Origin: Rhabdochromatium marinum
GTDB lineage: Bacteria; Pseudomonadota; Gammaproteobacteria; Chromatiales; Chromatiaceae
Assembly: GCF_016583795.1 (NCBI RefSeq)
Contig: NZ_NRRS01000017.1
Coordinates: forward strand, 1-64,000
DNA: 64,000 nt
Reading direction: 5' to 3'
The notes under the pieces were generated by a model. It saw only the letters and a program-made list of their open reading frames with translations, did not search any database and was not told the origin of the DNA. Within the stretch, counting starts at the first letter, position 1; each line of letters begins with the position of its first letter. Made by a program: the position numbers and the translations under genes. Below, one piece after another: positions 37,373 through 48,831 of the stretch.

Positions 37373-37729
37373 ATGATGAAATCCGAGCTGATTGATGCCT
37401 TGTCCGCCGGGCAGGGGCATCTGGCCTACAAGGATGTGGAGCTGGCGGTACGCTGCATTGTCGAGCGCATGAGCGGCGCTCTGGCCTCGGGCGAGCGGAT
37501 TGAAATCCGCGGTTTCGGCAGCTTCTCTCTGCACTATCGCCCGCCACGCGTGGGCCGCAATCCCAAAACGGGTGATTCCGTGGCGCTGTCGGGCAAGCAT
37601 GTGCCGCACTTCAAACCGGGCAAGGAGTTGCGTGACCGCGTCAACCAAGCCTATGCCCTTGAGCTGCAACAGCAGGCCACTGCCGAAGTCAAAGCTGACA
37701 TGGACGCTGAGGTCGGTGCCGAAGCCTAG
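37373..37729 (+). CDS. ihfB: integration host factor beta subunit
   Basis: 118-aa DNA-bending HU/IHF-family protein, expected to pair with IhfA. It has the family opening MKSELIDAL and the DNA-binding arm [23 protein letters not shown], followed by [15 protein letters not shown]. The C-terminus carries about 20 extra acidic and Ala-rich residues beyond the usual IhfB length (94 aa in E. coli). Two adjacent ATGs at 37373 and 37376 are possible. It follows rpsA as in most gammaproteobacteria. Confidence 0.95.
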   Translation: MMKSELIDALSAGQGHLAYKDVELAVRCIVERMSGALASGERIEIRGFGSFSLHYRPPRVGRNPKTGDSVALSGKHVPHFKPGKELRDRVNQAYALELQQQATAEVKADMDAEVGAEA

Positions 37730-37787
37730 GCTGCAGCCACAGCATCAGGTGTTTTCGTAACCACAAACGACGAATGTAGGAATCTTT

Positions 37788-38924
37788 ATGGCTGGCAAGC
37801 AGCGCATCACCATTGTAGGTTCGGGCTTTGGTGCATTAACAGCGACCCAGTGGCTGCGCAAATCCACTGCGGAGGCCGACATTACGCTGGTGAGCCCCAA
37901 GCCCGAGTTTATCTATCTGCCGGGTCTGATCTGGATTCCGTCCGGATTGCGCACGGCAGAGCAGCTGCGCATTAATCTGCGGCCGTTTTTTAAGCGGATG
38001 CGCGTGCAGCATCACGCCGCCGAGGCGACCGGGCTGAGCGAAAGTGGCCGAGTTCTGGAGACTTCGGCCGGCCCGATCGAGAACGACGGTCTGATTATTG
38101 CCAGCGGTGGGCGCTTCCTTAAGAAGCTGCCGGGGATTGAGCATGCCATTACGCCCTGCGAAGGCATTGCGGCGGCGGAAAAACTCCGTGACCGGATTAA
38201 ATCCATGGATGGCGGCACCATTGCGATGGGCTTTGCCAGCAATCCCAAAGAGCCGTCTTCCATGCGCGGCGGCCCTATTTTTGAGTTCCTGTTCGGGCTC
38301 GATCGTCAGCTGCGTGCCGAAGGTCGGCGTGAGCGCTTCAAGCTGGTGTTTTTCACGCCCGCACCCCGGCCCGGTAACCGCCTGGGACCCAAAGCCGTGG
38401 ATGGGGTGCTGGCAGAAATGGCGCGAGTCGGAATCGAAACCCATCTAGGGCACAAACTCAAGGAATTCAGCGCGCATCAAGTAACCACGGAAGGCGGCTC
38501 CTTCGAGGCCAATCTGATTGTCTTCATGCCGGGCATGACCGGCAATGCCTGGTTCGATCAAACGTCGCTGCCTCGCTCTCCGGGCGGTCTGCTCAAAGCC
38601 GATGCCCAATGTCGGGTGCCGGGTCTGAAGCGGGTCTATGTCGCCGGCGATTCAGGCAGCTTCCCAGGGCCGGACTGGATGCCCAAGCAGGCGCATATGG
38701 CTGATTTGCAGGCGCGGGCGGCGGCGAAAAATCTCGCCGCTGAGCTGCGCGGCGATGTGCCGCAGGCCGGTTTTAAGGTTGAGCTGATGTGCATTCTCGA
38801 TGCCAATGATCATGCGATGCTGGTGGTCCGCGACGAGAAACGCAATTTCGTGTTGCCTCGCTCACGCGCCTTCCACTGGATGAAACGACTCTACGAGTGG
38901 TACTACTTGCGGCAATATCGCTAA
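37788..38924 (+). CDS. sulfide:quinone oxidoreductase-family flavoprotein
   Basis: 378-aa FAD protein of the SQR/flavocytochrome c sulfide dehydrogenase family. The FAD motif IVGSGFGALTATQWL is at residues 9-23, and the second FAD segment VYVAGDSG at 283-290. The C-terminus is amphipathic (FHWMKRLYEWYYLRQYR), fitting monotopic membrane contact. Of the three SQR redox cysteines, counterparts of the first (Cys124, ITPCEG) and last (Cys335, ELMCIL) are present. The middle one, expected in the segment before GGPIFEF, is replaced around Met159. It may therefore use another sulfur chemistry or another substrate. AGGA lies before the ATG. Its 3' end overlaps the lipoprotein gene by four bases. Confidence 0.8.
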   Translation: MAGKQRITIVGSGFGALTATQWLRKSTAEADITLVSPKPEFIYLPGLIWIPSGLRTAEQLRINLRPFFKRMRVQHHAAEATGLSESGRVLETSAGPIENDGLIIASGGRFLKKLPGIEHAITPCEGIAAAEKLRDRIKSMDGGTIAMGFASNPKEPSSMRGGPIFEFLFGLDRQLRAEGRRERFKLVFFTPAPRPGNRLGPKAVDGVLAEMARVGIETHLGHKLKEFSAHQVTTEGGSFEANLIVFMPGMTGNAWFDQTSLPRSPGGLLKADAQCRVPGLKRVYVAGDSGSFPGPDWMPKQAHMADLQARAAAKNLAAELRGDVPQAGFKVELMCILDANDHAMLVVRDEKRNFVLPRSRAFHWMKRLYEWYYLRQYR

Positions 38925-39460
38925 TGGTGGCGAAACTGCTGCTGTAGATCACGGCTGATGGCCGTGCTCAGGGCCTGCACCGCTTGCGGATCCACAATAC
39001 CCTGCCCGCATTGGGGACAGGGCACCCGATAGTCGCGATCCAACGCAATAGTCCCGTTGGTTTTCTTGCGCACTCTCAGATGTATCGCCAGCTCGGCTTG
39101 ATCGGAATGGCGCTCCGGCAGGCTTGTCTGTTGCAAAAAGCTCGGTTCGATGAGGATTTCGGCTTCGTTCGGTGCCGTGGCGGAGGTGAGTTCCTGCACC
39201 GAGGCAAAGATTTGTGAGGCACGAATGCGTTTGGCCAGATGGTCTTCGAGTTCGTGACGCAACATCCAGCCAGTAAGCTGATCGACTTCGCCGTTCATAG
39301 GCAGGATGGCGGCGTTCAAAGCACCGCGGTAGGACTCATTGGCATCAATTGAGGGCGAGCTGGCCAGGCAGCCGCCAAGCAGCAAGGCCAAGGGGGCCGG
39401 GATCAGGGCCAGGGGCGCCAGGAGCAGGGTTCGGGTGGTTGGCTTCAGCAGCTTGAGCAT
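38921..39460 (-). CDS. putative lipoprotein of unknown function
   Basis: 179-aa protein whose hydrophobic N-terminus ends in the lipobox LLGGC (Cys about residue 31), so it should be lipid-anchored. The mature part shows NESYRGALNAAILPMNGEVDQL and a CPQC pair near the C-terminus. No family was recognised. The ATG at 39460 puts the signal peptide in the right place. The ORF runs 24 codons further upstream without a signal-like look. It is convergent with the SQR-like gene. Confidence 0.7.
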   Translation of the reverse strand: MLKLLKPTTRTLLLAPLALIPAPLALLLGGCLASSPSIDANESYRGALNAAILPMNGEVDQLTGWMLRHELEDHLAKRIRASQIFASVQELTSATAPNEAEILIEPSFLQQTSLPERHSDQAELAIHLRVRKKTNGTIALDRDYRVPCPQCGQGIVDPQAVQALSTAISRDLQQQFRHH

Positions 39461-39580
39461 AGTCGCATGGGTCTTGATGCGGTCGTGTGGTCGCCAATGA
39501 GTTCTTGAGCGAATGATACCCTGAGACAGCACTGCGCGCTGATGTGCAAAGCGCTGGCCATGGCGGCGCGTTGATAATGA

Positions 39581-39608
39581 TTTACAGACCCGACAAAAGC
39601 CGCCATAA
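39581..39608 (+). promoter_or_regulatory. candidate sigma-70 promoter of the S6-S18-L9 operon
   Basis: TTTACA (39581-39586) and CATAAT (39603-39608) are spaced by 16 bases. The -10 lies inside a symmetric element, AAGCCGCC-ATAATA-GGCGGCTT (39597-39618), whose other strand resembles a Rho-independent terminator. Confidence 0.45.
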
Positions 39609-39663
39609 TAGGCGGCTTCGTTGATTTTCTATTTCCACTCCTTGCCTCACCGCTTGCACTCGT

Positions 39664-39699
39664 TGGAGCCGGGAGGCTTTTGATCCGTGAGGAGCCTGC
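39664..39699 (+). promoter_or_regulatory. possible S6:S18-binding leader of rpsF
   Basis: AGGCT (39674-39678) can pair with AGCCT (39693-39697) directly before the rpsF ATG, closing a loop that contains CCG (39685-39687) and the GAGGAG ribosome site. Leaders before rpsF are known in many bacteria to bind the S6:S18 pair through a CCG-bearing hairpin and to repress the operon. The match here is by position and short motif only. Confidence 0.35.
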
Positions 39700-40101
39700 A
39701 TGCGACATTATGAAGTAGTGTTTCTGGTGCATCCAAGCCAGAGCGAACAGGTACCGGGGATGATTGAGCGCTATCGGAGCGGGCTTGAGAGCCGCGGCGG
39801 TCAGATTCACCGGCTTGAGGACTGGGGGCGGCGTCAGCTGGCCTATCCGATCAATAAAGTCCATAAAGCACATTATGTGCTGATGAATATCGAGTGCGAT
39901 CAGGAAGCCCTGGATGAGCTCGTGACGGCCTTCCGCTTCAACGATGTCATTCTGCGTAACATGGTCATCAAACGTGATGCAGCCGTGACTGAGTTGTCAC
40001 CGCTCGCGAAAGGCAATGAGGACTCAGCCGAGTCGCAGGGTGGCGAGGATCGCTCCGAGCGCCGCCCACGCCGTCGCGACGATGAGGATGAAGACGAGTA
40101 A
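39700..40101 (+). CDS. rpsF: 30S ribosomal protein S6
   Basis: 133-aa ribosomal protein that pairs with S18 on the 30S platform. It starts [18 protein letters not shown] and has the [16 protein letters not shown] and YVLMNIECD blocks. The acidic Glu/Asp/Arg-rich tail (about residues 105-133) is the region that RimK extends with glutamate in E. coli. GAGGAG lies before the ATG. rpsR follows after 82 bp. No priB gene intervenes, unlike in enterics. Confidence 0.97.
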   Translation: MRHYEVVFLVHPSQSEQVPGMIERYRSGLESRGGQIHRLEDWGRRQLAYPINKVHKAHYVLMNIECDQEALDELVTAFRFNDVILRNMVIKRDAAVTELSPLAKGNEDSAESQGGEDRSERRPRRRDDEDEDE

Positions 40102-40183
40102 GCGCGCCGGGTAAGTACCCCAAGTAAGCACACAGCTGTGCTCGCTCAACGTCAAGATCACCAGATTTCACCAGGATTGCATT

Positions 40184-40408
40184 ATGTCTCGTTTTTTTCG
40201 CCGTAAGCGCTATTGTCGTTTCACTGCTGAGGGCATTACCGAAATCGACTACAAGGACTTGAATCTGCTCAAGTCTTTTGTAAGCGAATCAGGCAAGATT
40301 GTTCCCAGCCGCATCACCGGAACCTCGGCTCGCTATCAGCGCCAACTCGCCACGGCTGTCAAGCGCGCGCGTTATCTGGCCCTGCTGCCCTATACCGATG
40401 GCCATTGA
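40184..40408 (+). CDS. rpsR: 30S ribosomal protein S18
   Basis: 74-aa basic ribosomal protein. It opens [12 protein letters not shown] and has the core [15 protein letters not shown], followed by [18 protein letters not shown] and [12 protein letters not shown]. The length equals E. coli S18 (75 aa). A single N-terminal cysteine replaces a fuller zinc site. It lies between rpsF and rplI in the standard operon. Confidence 0.97.
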   Translation: MSRFFRRKRYCRFTAEGITEIDYKDLNLLKSFVSESGKIVPSRITGTSARYQRQLATAVKRARYLALLPYTDGH

Positions 40409-40457
40409 TCAGGCCAGCTGGGGCGAACGCAGCCTGTTCATTTAAGAGGATTCTGTT

Positions 40458-40910
40458 GTGGATGTCATTTTGCTCAAAAAAGTCGCCGGCCTGGGTTCGC
40501 TGGGCGACAAAGTTTCAGTGCGCCCCGGTTATGGGCGCAATTATCTGATGCCTGGCGGCTTTGCAGTTGCCGCTACGGCAGAGAACCTGAAAGCCTTTGA
40601 GGAACGGCGTGCCGAGTTGGAGCGCGAAGCCGCTGAGGTGCTGGCCGCTGCCGAGGCACGCAAAGCCAAGCTCGAAGGAATGCGGATTACCATCGGCCGC
40701 AAGGCTGGGGAAGAGGGCCGCTTGTTCGGTTCCGTGGGAACCGCCGATATCGCCGAGGCTATCAGCCAAACGGCTGCAACCGAGGTCCAGCGCAGCGAAG
40801 TACGGCTACCCGATGGCCCGCTGCGCCATGTGGGTGAGTTCAACATCAGTTTGCGCCTGCACGCCGATCTTGAGTGCGAAGTGATACTGGATGTGGTTGC
40901 AGCGGACTGA
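40458..40910 (+). CDS. rplI: 50S ribosomal protein L9
   Basis: 150-aa two-domain L1-stalk ribosomal protein. The N-domain starts MDVILLKKVAGLGSLGDKV and has the PGYGRNYLMPGGFA signature. A long central helix rich in Ala and Glu (about residues 45-75) leads to the C-domain ending ILDVVAAD. The start codon is GTG, supported by AAGAGGA upstream. It is the last ribosomal gene of the operon. Confidence 0.97.
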   Translation: MDVILLKKVAGLGSLGDKVSVRPGYGRNYLMPGGFAVAATAENLKAFEERRAELEREAAEVLAAAEARKAKLEGMRITIGRKAGEEGRLFGSVGTADIAEAISQTAATEVQRSEVRLPDGPLRHVGEFNISLRLHADLECEVILDVVAAD

Positions 40911-40964
40911 GACGGACTGGGATTGCCGCGCGCGGCTGAAGCCACCGCGCGCTGGCTTCTAGGG

Positions 40965-41663
40965 ATGGCTAATTTTCAGGCGCATTTGACTGTCGGTGCT
41001 ACGGTGGCCGGCATTGCTGCACTTGCCGTCAATTATCACGAACTGGCTAATTTTAACCAGGCACAAGGGCTGTTCGTGCTGGGAGTTGCCGGTAGTCTGT
41101 TCCCCGATATTGATGTCGATGACTCCAAGCCGGTGCGGGGTTTTTTTGCGCTCCTCGGCTTGGGTCTGGGCTTGGCGGCGGCCAGTGCGCTGCGCCAGCG
41201 CTTTCTGATTTTTGAGTTAGCGCTGATTTGGGTCGGCATTTGGTTGGTGGTTTATTTTCCACTGCGGATGCTGTTCGCCCGCCTCACAGTACATCGCGGA
41301 ATCTATCACTCCCTGCTGATGGCGGCCACGGTGGCGATCTTTGCGGTGGTTGCTGCAGATCGCTGGCTGGACTTTGATCCCCTGCTAACTTGGTTGGTCG
41401 GTGGCTTTGTGCTGCTCGGCTATCTGACCCATCTGGTGCTCGATGAGATCGCCAGCATTGATTTGGCGGGCAAGCGCATCAAAAGATCCTTTGGCACCGC
41501 GCTAAAACCTCTGAGCCTCAACGCTTGGCCAGTGTCGTTGCTGTGTCTGGGCCTGCTGGGTGTAGGGCTGTGGTTGGCTCCCGACCCGGCACCATTGTTC
41601 CACTGGCTGCGTAACCTCGGATTACCCCAGCTCCCCCAAACGCTGCCGGCGTTTTTCAGTTAG
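40965..41663 (+). CDS. YdjM/DUF457-type membrane protein (metal-dependent hydrolase family)
   Basis: 232-aa inner-membrane protein with five or six hydrophobic helices. It has the DUF457/YdjM pattern of conserved acidic and histidine residues: NFQAHLTVGA at the N-terminus, GSLFPDIDVDD, TVHRGIYHSLLM, and YLTHLVLDEI. In this family these are proposed to bind a metal. The activity is unknown, and some members are LexA-regulated. The ATG at 40965 has AGGG directly beside it, which is a poor ribosome site. The TTG at 40923 is an alternative. Confidence 0.8.
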   Translation: MANFQAHLTVGATVAGIAALAVNYHELANFNQAQGLFVLGVAGSLFPDIDVDDSKPVRGFFALLGLGLGLAAASALRQRFLIFELALIWVGIWLVVYFPLRMLFARLTVHRGIYHSLLMAATVAIFAVVAADRWLDFDPLLTWLVGGFVLLGYLTHLVLDEIASIDLAGKRIKRSFGTALKPLSLNAWPVSLLCLGLLGVGLWLAPDPAPLFHWLRNLGLPQLPQTLPAFFS

Positions 41664-41680
41664 TCAGTAACCCTTTTGCC

Positions 41681-41932
41681 TCAGCCCCCGGTCACCGGCG
41701 GGAAGAAGGCAACTTCGTCACCTGGATGAATGCGGGCCTCGGCGGAAACGACCTGTTGGTTGATGGCCGCCAGCAGCGGTTGTTCAGGAGCCAGGGCGTC
41801 ACACCAGGGCTGATCCCGGCTGGCCAGCTGGACGCGCAGCTCGGCCAGGCTGACAGGGGTCTCCAGTGGATAGTCTTCACCGTCGCAGCCCAGGGCTTCG
41901 CGCAGGCTGGCAAAATACAGCAGGCGGATCAT
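41681..41932 (-). CDS. moaD: molybdopterin synthase small subunit
   Basis: 83-aa ubiquitin-like sulfur carrier that gives its C-terminal thiocarboxylate to precursor Z in molybdenum-cofactor synthesis. It starts [14 protein letters not shown], contains [12 protein letters not shown] and ends exactly in Gly-Gly as required. The ATG overlaps the moeA stop by ATGA. The ORF extends further into moeA without support. moaE is not adjacent, so the partner subunit must be encoded elsewhere. Confidence 0.93.
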   Translation of the reverse strand: MIRLLYFASLREALGCDGEDYPLETPVSLAELRVQLASRDQPWCDALAPEQPLLAAINQQVVSAEARIHPGDEVAFFPPVTGG

Positions 41933-43227
41933 ATTAGCAGCTCGCTGAAGGGCAGGAAGTCGATCGGATCGCCGGGCTGAATCTGACACTGCTCGGGAAT
42001 CACAGCCAGACCGTTGGCCCAGGTCAGTGAGCTGATGGCAGCCGAGGAGCGGCTCGGGAACACCTGGACCCGGGATTGGCCCTCAGCGTCCTGAGTCAGG
42101 CGGGCGCGCTGGTATTCGCGGCGCTTGTCGGCCTTGTTGCTGGAGAAATCGGCGTAGGCGCGCTGGGAACGTGGATAGAGATCGCCACCGACGCCTTGCA
42201 ACTTTAGGATCAGCGGTCGCGCGAACAGCACAAAGGTCACAAACAGCGACACCGGATTGCCGGGGCTGCCGAGGAACGCCGCTGAGCCGATCTGTCCCAC
42301 GGCAACCGGCTTGCCGGGGCGCATGGCCACCTGAGCAATATCCAGCTGCCCCAGCTGTTCGACCGCTGGGCGGACGTGATCTTCCTCCCCCACCGAGACG
42401 CCACCACTAGCAATAACCAGATCGGCTGCGGCGGCGGCCTGGCTGAGCGCTTGCAGCGTCGGCTCGAAGCGATCCGGGATCATGCCCAGGTTGTACACTT
42501 CACAGCCCAGCGCGCGCAGCAGGGCGTTGAGCATGAAGTGGTTGGAATTGTAAATCTGCCCCGGTTGCAACGGCATGCCAGGCATGACCAGTTCATCGCC
42601 ACTGCTAAGGACAGCGACGCGCAAGCGCCGATAGACCGGCAGTTGGGCCAGGCCGACCGAGGCCGCCAGTGCCAGATGCTGCGGACCCAGCCGGGTGCCG
42701 GCCCCAAGGATGGCATCACCAACGGTGATGTCCTCACCGCGCTGGCGGACGTTGGCACCGGGCTTGATGCGTGCGACTTCCTCGGCGGCGATGCGCAGGT
42801 GCTCACCGTCCTGGGTGCAGACTTCCTGGATGACCACGGTATCGGCGCCCTCGGGCAGCAGGGCGCCGGTAAAAATGCGCGCGGCCGTGCCGGGGGTCAG
42901 GGGCTCCTGTGGCGGATGGCCGGCCGCAATGCGCTGGCTAATCGGCCAGCCAGGCGGATCGCGGATCAGATCCGCCTGGCGCAGTGCGTAGCCATCCATG
43001 GCGCTGTGATTCCAGTGGGGCTGATCGAGCGGGCTGGTCAGGGTTTCCGCCAGGACGCGGTCCTGGGCCTGGTCAAGGGGCAGATACTCGATCTCCGGCA
43101 GCGCGTGCTCGCTGGCCAGAATGCGCGTAATGGCTTCTTCGACGGTGCGCTTGTTGTGAGCAGCCCGGTTGGCGCTGGATGAGCGGGCTTGGGAGGCGGC
43201 GGTAGTCGTCATGTTTTCAACGCTCAT
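41929..43227 (-). CDS. moeA: molybdopterin molybdotransferase
   Basis: 432-aa enzyme that inserts molybdate into adenylated molybdopterin. It shows the MoeA domains: [31 protein letters not shown], the MPT-binding core [11 protein letters not shown] with IYNSNHFML and [12 protein letters not shown], then [10 protein letters not shown] and [15 protein letters not shown]. The C-terminal domain IV is complete. The first 27 residues are Ser/Ala-rich and not conserved-looking. The gene overlaps moaB upstream by 11 bases and moaD downstream by four, so the three form one operon. Confidence 0.96.
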   Translation of the reverse strand: MSVENMTTTAASQARSSSANRAAHNKRTVEEAITRILASEHALPEIEYLPLDQAQDRVLAETLTSPLDQPHWNHSAMDGYALRQADLIRDPPGWPISQRIAAGHPPQEPLTPGTAARIFTGALLPEGADTVVIQEVCTQDGEHLRIAAEEVARIKPGANVRQRGEDITVGDAILGAGTRLGPQHLALAASVGLAQLPVYRRLRVAVLSSGDELVMPGMPLQPGQIYNSNHFMLNALLRALGCEVYNLGMIPDRFEPTLQALSQAAAAADLVIASGGVSVGEEDHVRPAVEQLGQLDIAQVAMRPGKPVAVGQIGSAAFLGSPGNPVSLFVTFVLFARPLILKLQGVGGDLYPRSQRAYADFSSNKADKRREYQRARLTQDAEGQSRVQVFPSRSSAAISSLTWANGLAVIPEQCQIQPGDPIDFLPFSELLI

Positions 43228-43747
43228 TGAAGCGCGTGATCAGTTGCGCGAAATTGCAGGGATGGGTGCGGCGGTCGAGCTGCTCGGCCAGGATACCATC
43301 CCAGGCAGTGCGGCAGGCGCCGGTGGAGCCGGGTAGGCAGAACAGCAGGGTGGCATTGGCGATGCCGGCCAGGGCACGTGACTGAATGGTCGAGGTGCCG
43401 ATCTCCACGAACGACAGCGAGCGAAACAGCTCACCGAAGCCATCAAGGCGCTTGTCAAGCAGACACTCCAGCGCCTCGGGGGTGTTGTCGCGACCGGTGA
43501 TGCCGGTGCCGCCGGTGCTAAGAATGACCTGGATCTCGGCATCGGCAATCCAGTGGGAAAAGACGGCGCGCAGCAGATAGCGATCATCGGTGCAGATTTC
43601 ACGCGCGATCACCTGATGACCCGCCGCAGTGGCCCGCTCGGCGAGTAGCTCCCCAGAGCTGTCGTTCGCGGAGGTGCGACTGTCGGAGACGGTCAGAATG
43701 GCGAGCTTCAGCGGCAGGAAGTCGAGGGCTTGAGCGGTTTGGGACAT
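43217..43747 (-). CDS. moaB: molybdenum cofactor protein MoaB (adenylyltransferase type)
   Basis: 176-aa MoCF-binding-fold protein, a trimer-forming relative of MogA. Motifs: [38 protein letters not shown] and [18 protein letters not shown]. It is expected to adenylate molybdopterin before MoeA inserts molybdate. It is the first gene of the moaB-moeA-moaD operon. The 62-bp gap to the pseudogene upstream must contain its promoter or allow read-through. Confidence 0.93.
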   Translation of the reverse strand: MSQTAQALDFLPLKLAILTVSDSRTSANDSSGELLAERATAAGHQVIAREICTDDRYLLRAVFSHWIADAEIQVILSTGGTGITGRDNTPEALECLLDKRLDGFGELFRSLSFVEIGTSTIQSRALAGIANATLLFCLPGSTGACRTAWDGILAEQLDRRTHPCNFAQLITRFNER

Positions 43748-43809
43748 GGCGAGTGTGTTGGTGGCTGTGTGAATCGGTGGCGCTTATTCTAACGGTTGAT
43801 TCAATTTCG

Positions 43810-44260
43810 TTAAACAAACCTAACTACATCAGGGCGAAACCGTTCTACTGTCAAGTCTGAATGTGGCGCAGATTGGCTTCGAGGGAGAGAAATAGCCTCG
43901 CCAGTTGCGGGTCGAAGTGTTGCCCGGCTTCCTGGCGGATCAGCGCAAAGGCCTCTCCAGTTGCCGGGTGCGCTGATCGGTTTGGTGAGGTAATTGGCCG
44001 CACCCAGTGAAAGACCGTGCGCTTCGTCGTCGGTCTGCTTGCGGGCGGTGACGAAAATCACTGGAATTTCGTGGGTGGAAGCCATCCCGGGCATCACGAT
44101 GTCGAGCAGGATGAGATCCGGGCGTGGGTCGCGATCTGCGATTTTCAGCGCCAGGGGGCCATTGGTGGCGACCTTAACGCCATGGTGAGGCATTAAGATG
44201 TTTTTCAGCAGATCAATGTTGGCCGCTGTATCATCCACAATCAGCAGGGTATGCTGATGG

Positions 44261-44268
<8 letters not shown>
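43810..44268 (-). pseudogene. remnant of a response regulator with HD-GYP output
   Basis: Residues 1-99 read as a receiver domain (LLIVDDTAANIDLLKNIL, Asp56 in LLDIVMPGM, lysine in YLTKPIS). About 12 residues are missing directly after MPGM, where DGYEV-type sequence should stand. After LTKPIS the frame turns to nonsense. A second frame within the same DNA, ending at a TGA at 43851-43853, encodes EAFALIRQEAGQHFDPQLAR. That is the usual end of an HD-GYP cyclic-di-GMP phosphodiesterase. Nearly the whole output domain has therefore been deleted with loss of frame. The start overlaps the hybrid kinase by eight bases, so it was once the kinase partner. A short receiver-only product is possible. 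Confidence 0.75.
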
Positions 44269-47524
<3,256 letters not shown>

Positions 47525-47527
47525 GGC

Positions 47528-48658
47528 TCAAAGACTGATCTCGACCAGGGTGATGTCGTCATGGAAGGATCGCGCGCCGCGAAAAGCCTTGAGCACGCCC
47601 AGTAAGTCCGTCAGCGGCCGGCTGGTCTCACACGTCTTGAGGAATGCCAGTAGCCGGGGCACACCAAACAGCTCGTCACTGGCATTGTCAACCTCAACCG
47701 CTCCGTCGGAAAACAGATACAACCGCGAACCCGGTGTCAGCATCAGCTGCGCACCGGCCCCGGCGATGTCAATGTCTTCCAGAATGCCCAGTGGCAGCAG
47801 GCTGGGTGCAGTCAGCGTCTCCCACTGATCATTGCAGGCATCAAGCAGCACAGATTCCGGCATGCCACCGCTCCACCACCATAGCTGATCGCGCGCAGGC
47901 GCCAGTTCGACCGCACTGAAAGCCATGAAAAAGCCGGTGGGCAACTGACGGCAGAGGATGACATTGATCGCAGCGATGGTCGCGACCATGGAGTCGCCGG
48001 CCGCAGCCTGACTGTAGAACACCTGGGCGACCAGGGGCGCGGCCACTGCCGCACGCAGGCCATGGCCAACAAAATCGCCCACCAGCACCCAGTGTCGCCC
48101 ATCCGGAGTGAAGGCCGACAATAGAATGTCGCCATTGGCGCGATCTGCCGGTGCGGTCAGAAAGCGCAGAAAACGCTCATCAAACTGGCGGTGGGTGCGC
48201 ATGCGGATGATGATGTCCTCAATGACCTGCTTTTCATCGCGCAGTTTCTCGTTATGCTGTGTCAGCTGCTGGCGTGCCTGACGTAACGCCAGATGAGTGG
48301 CCACCCGTGCCCGCACCACCACCGGATTGAAAGGTTTGGTGATATAGTCCACCGCTCCGTACTGAAAGCCACGCACCTCGCTGGTCTCATCGGCGCGCGA
48401 GGTGATAAAAATGACCGGGATGTCGCGCGTACTGGGATCCTGTTGCAGCTGAGCCAGTACCTCAAAGCCATCGATCCCAGGCATCAGAATATCCAGCAGG
48501 ATCAGATCAGGCGGCGGAGACGCGCGGGCGATCTTGAGAGCGGTGGCGCCATTGAGCGCCGGAAGCAGACGATAATCCTTTTTCAGTGCTTCTTTGAGAA
48601 TGTCAATGTTTAGAGCAGCGTCGTCAACGATTGCGATAGAACAGCGATTATCGCACAT
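47528..48658 (-). CDS. response regulator with PP2C/RsbU-type phosphatase output
   Basis: 376-aa protein with an N-terminal receiver (IAIVDDAALNIDILKEAL, phospho-Asp56 in LILLDILMPGIDG, Lys in YITKPFNPV). A coiled-coil linker spans about residues 125-160. A SpoIIE/RsbU PP2C phosphatase domain (about 170-375) contains LVGDFVGHGLRAAVAAPL, WWWSGGMPESVLL, LYLFSDGAVE and the closing DDITLVEISL. Such proteins usually dephosphorylate anti-sigma-factor antagonists, and no such partner lies nearby. It is first in a minus-strand run with the hybrid kinase, which may phosphorylate it. Confidence 0.93.
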   Translation of the reverse strand: MCDNRCSIAIVDDAALNIDILKEALKKDYRLLPALNGATALKIARASPPPDLILLDILMPGIDGFEVLAQLQQDPSTRDIPVIFITSRADETSEVRGFQYGAVDYITKPFNPVVVRARVATHLALRQARQQLTQHNEKLRDEKQVIEDIIIRMRTHRQFDERFLRFLTAPADRANGDILLSAFTPDGRHWVLVGDFVGHGLRAAVAAPLVAQVFYSQAAAGDSMVATIAAINVILCRQLPTGFFMAFSAVELAPARDQLWWWSGGMPESVLLDACNDQWETLTAPSLLPLGILEDIDIAGAGAQLMLTPGSRLYLFSDGAVEVDNASDELFGVPRLLAFLKTCETSRPLTDLLGVLKAFRGARSFHDDITLVEISL

Positions 48659-48776
48659 CCAGTGTATCCTTTGGGTTCGATGAAAACTTACGTTGTTGTA
48701 AGGTTAAGGATACGTGACGAATGTTACTTTCACTTGAAGATCAACACATCAACATTCCGATTGTTGAACCAAATCC

Positions 48777-48800
48777 GGCGGGCGCTGGGTTTTGCCCGCC
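48777..48800 (-). terminator. hairpin downstream of gcvPB
   Basis: GGCGGGC and GCCCGCC form a perfect seven-base stem with a ten-base loop in the 173-bp gap after the gcv operon. The following minus-strand sequence has only short T runs, so termination is plausible but weak. A 10-bp direct repeat, GCGCTCTGTG, lies beside it (48803-48827). Confidence 0.35.
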
Positions 48801-48831
48801 TGGGCGCTCTGTGCTGAGCGCTCTGTGAATT

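Noticed and set aside
39597-39618. AAGCCGCC/GGCGGCTT hairpin considered as a terminator
   Set aside because: The T-rich side follows it only on the minus strand, where the nearest upstream genes (right side) are all plus-strand, so there is no transcript to end. It is reported as part of the rpsF promoter instead.
48721-48828. Possible 35-aa plus-strand ORF beginning MLLSLEDQHINIP between the PP2C regulator and gcvPB
   Set aside because: No ribosome site and it covers a hairpin and direct repeats; too weak to call.
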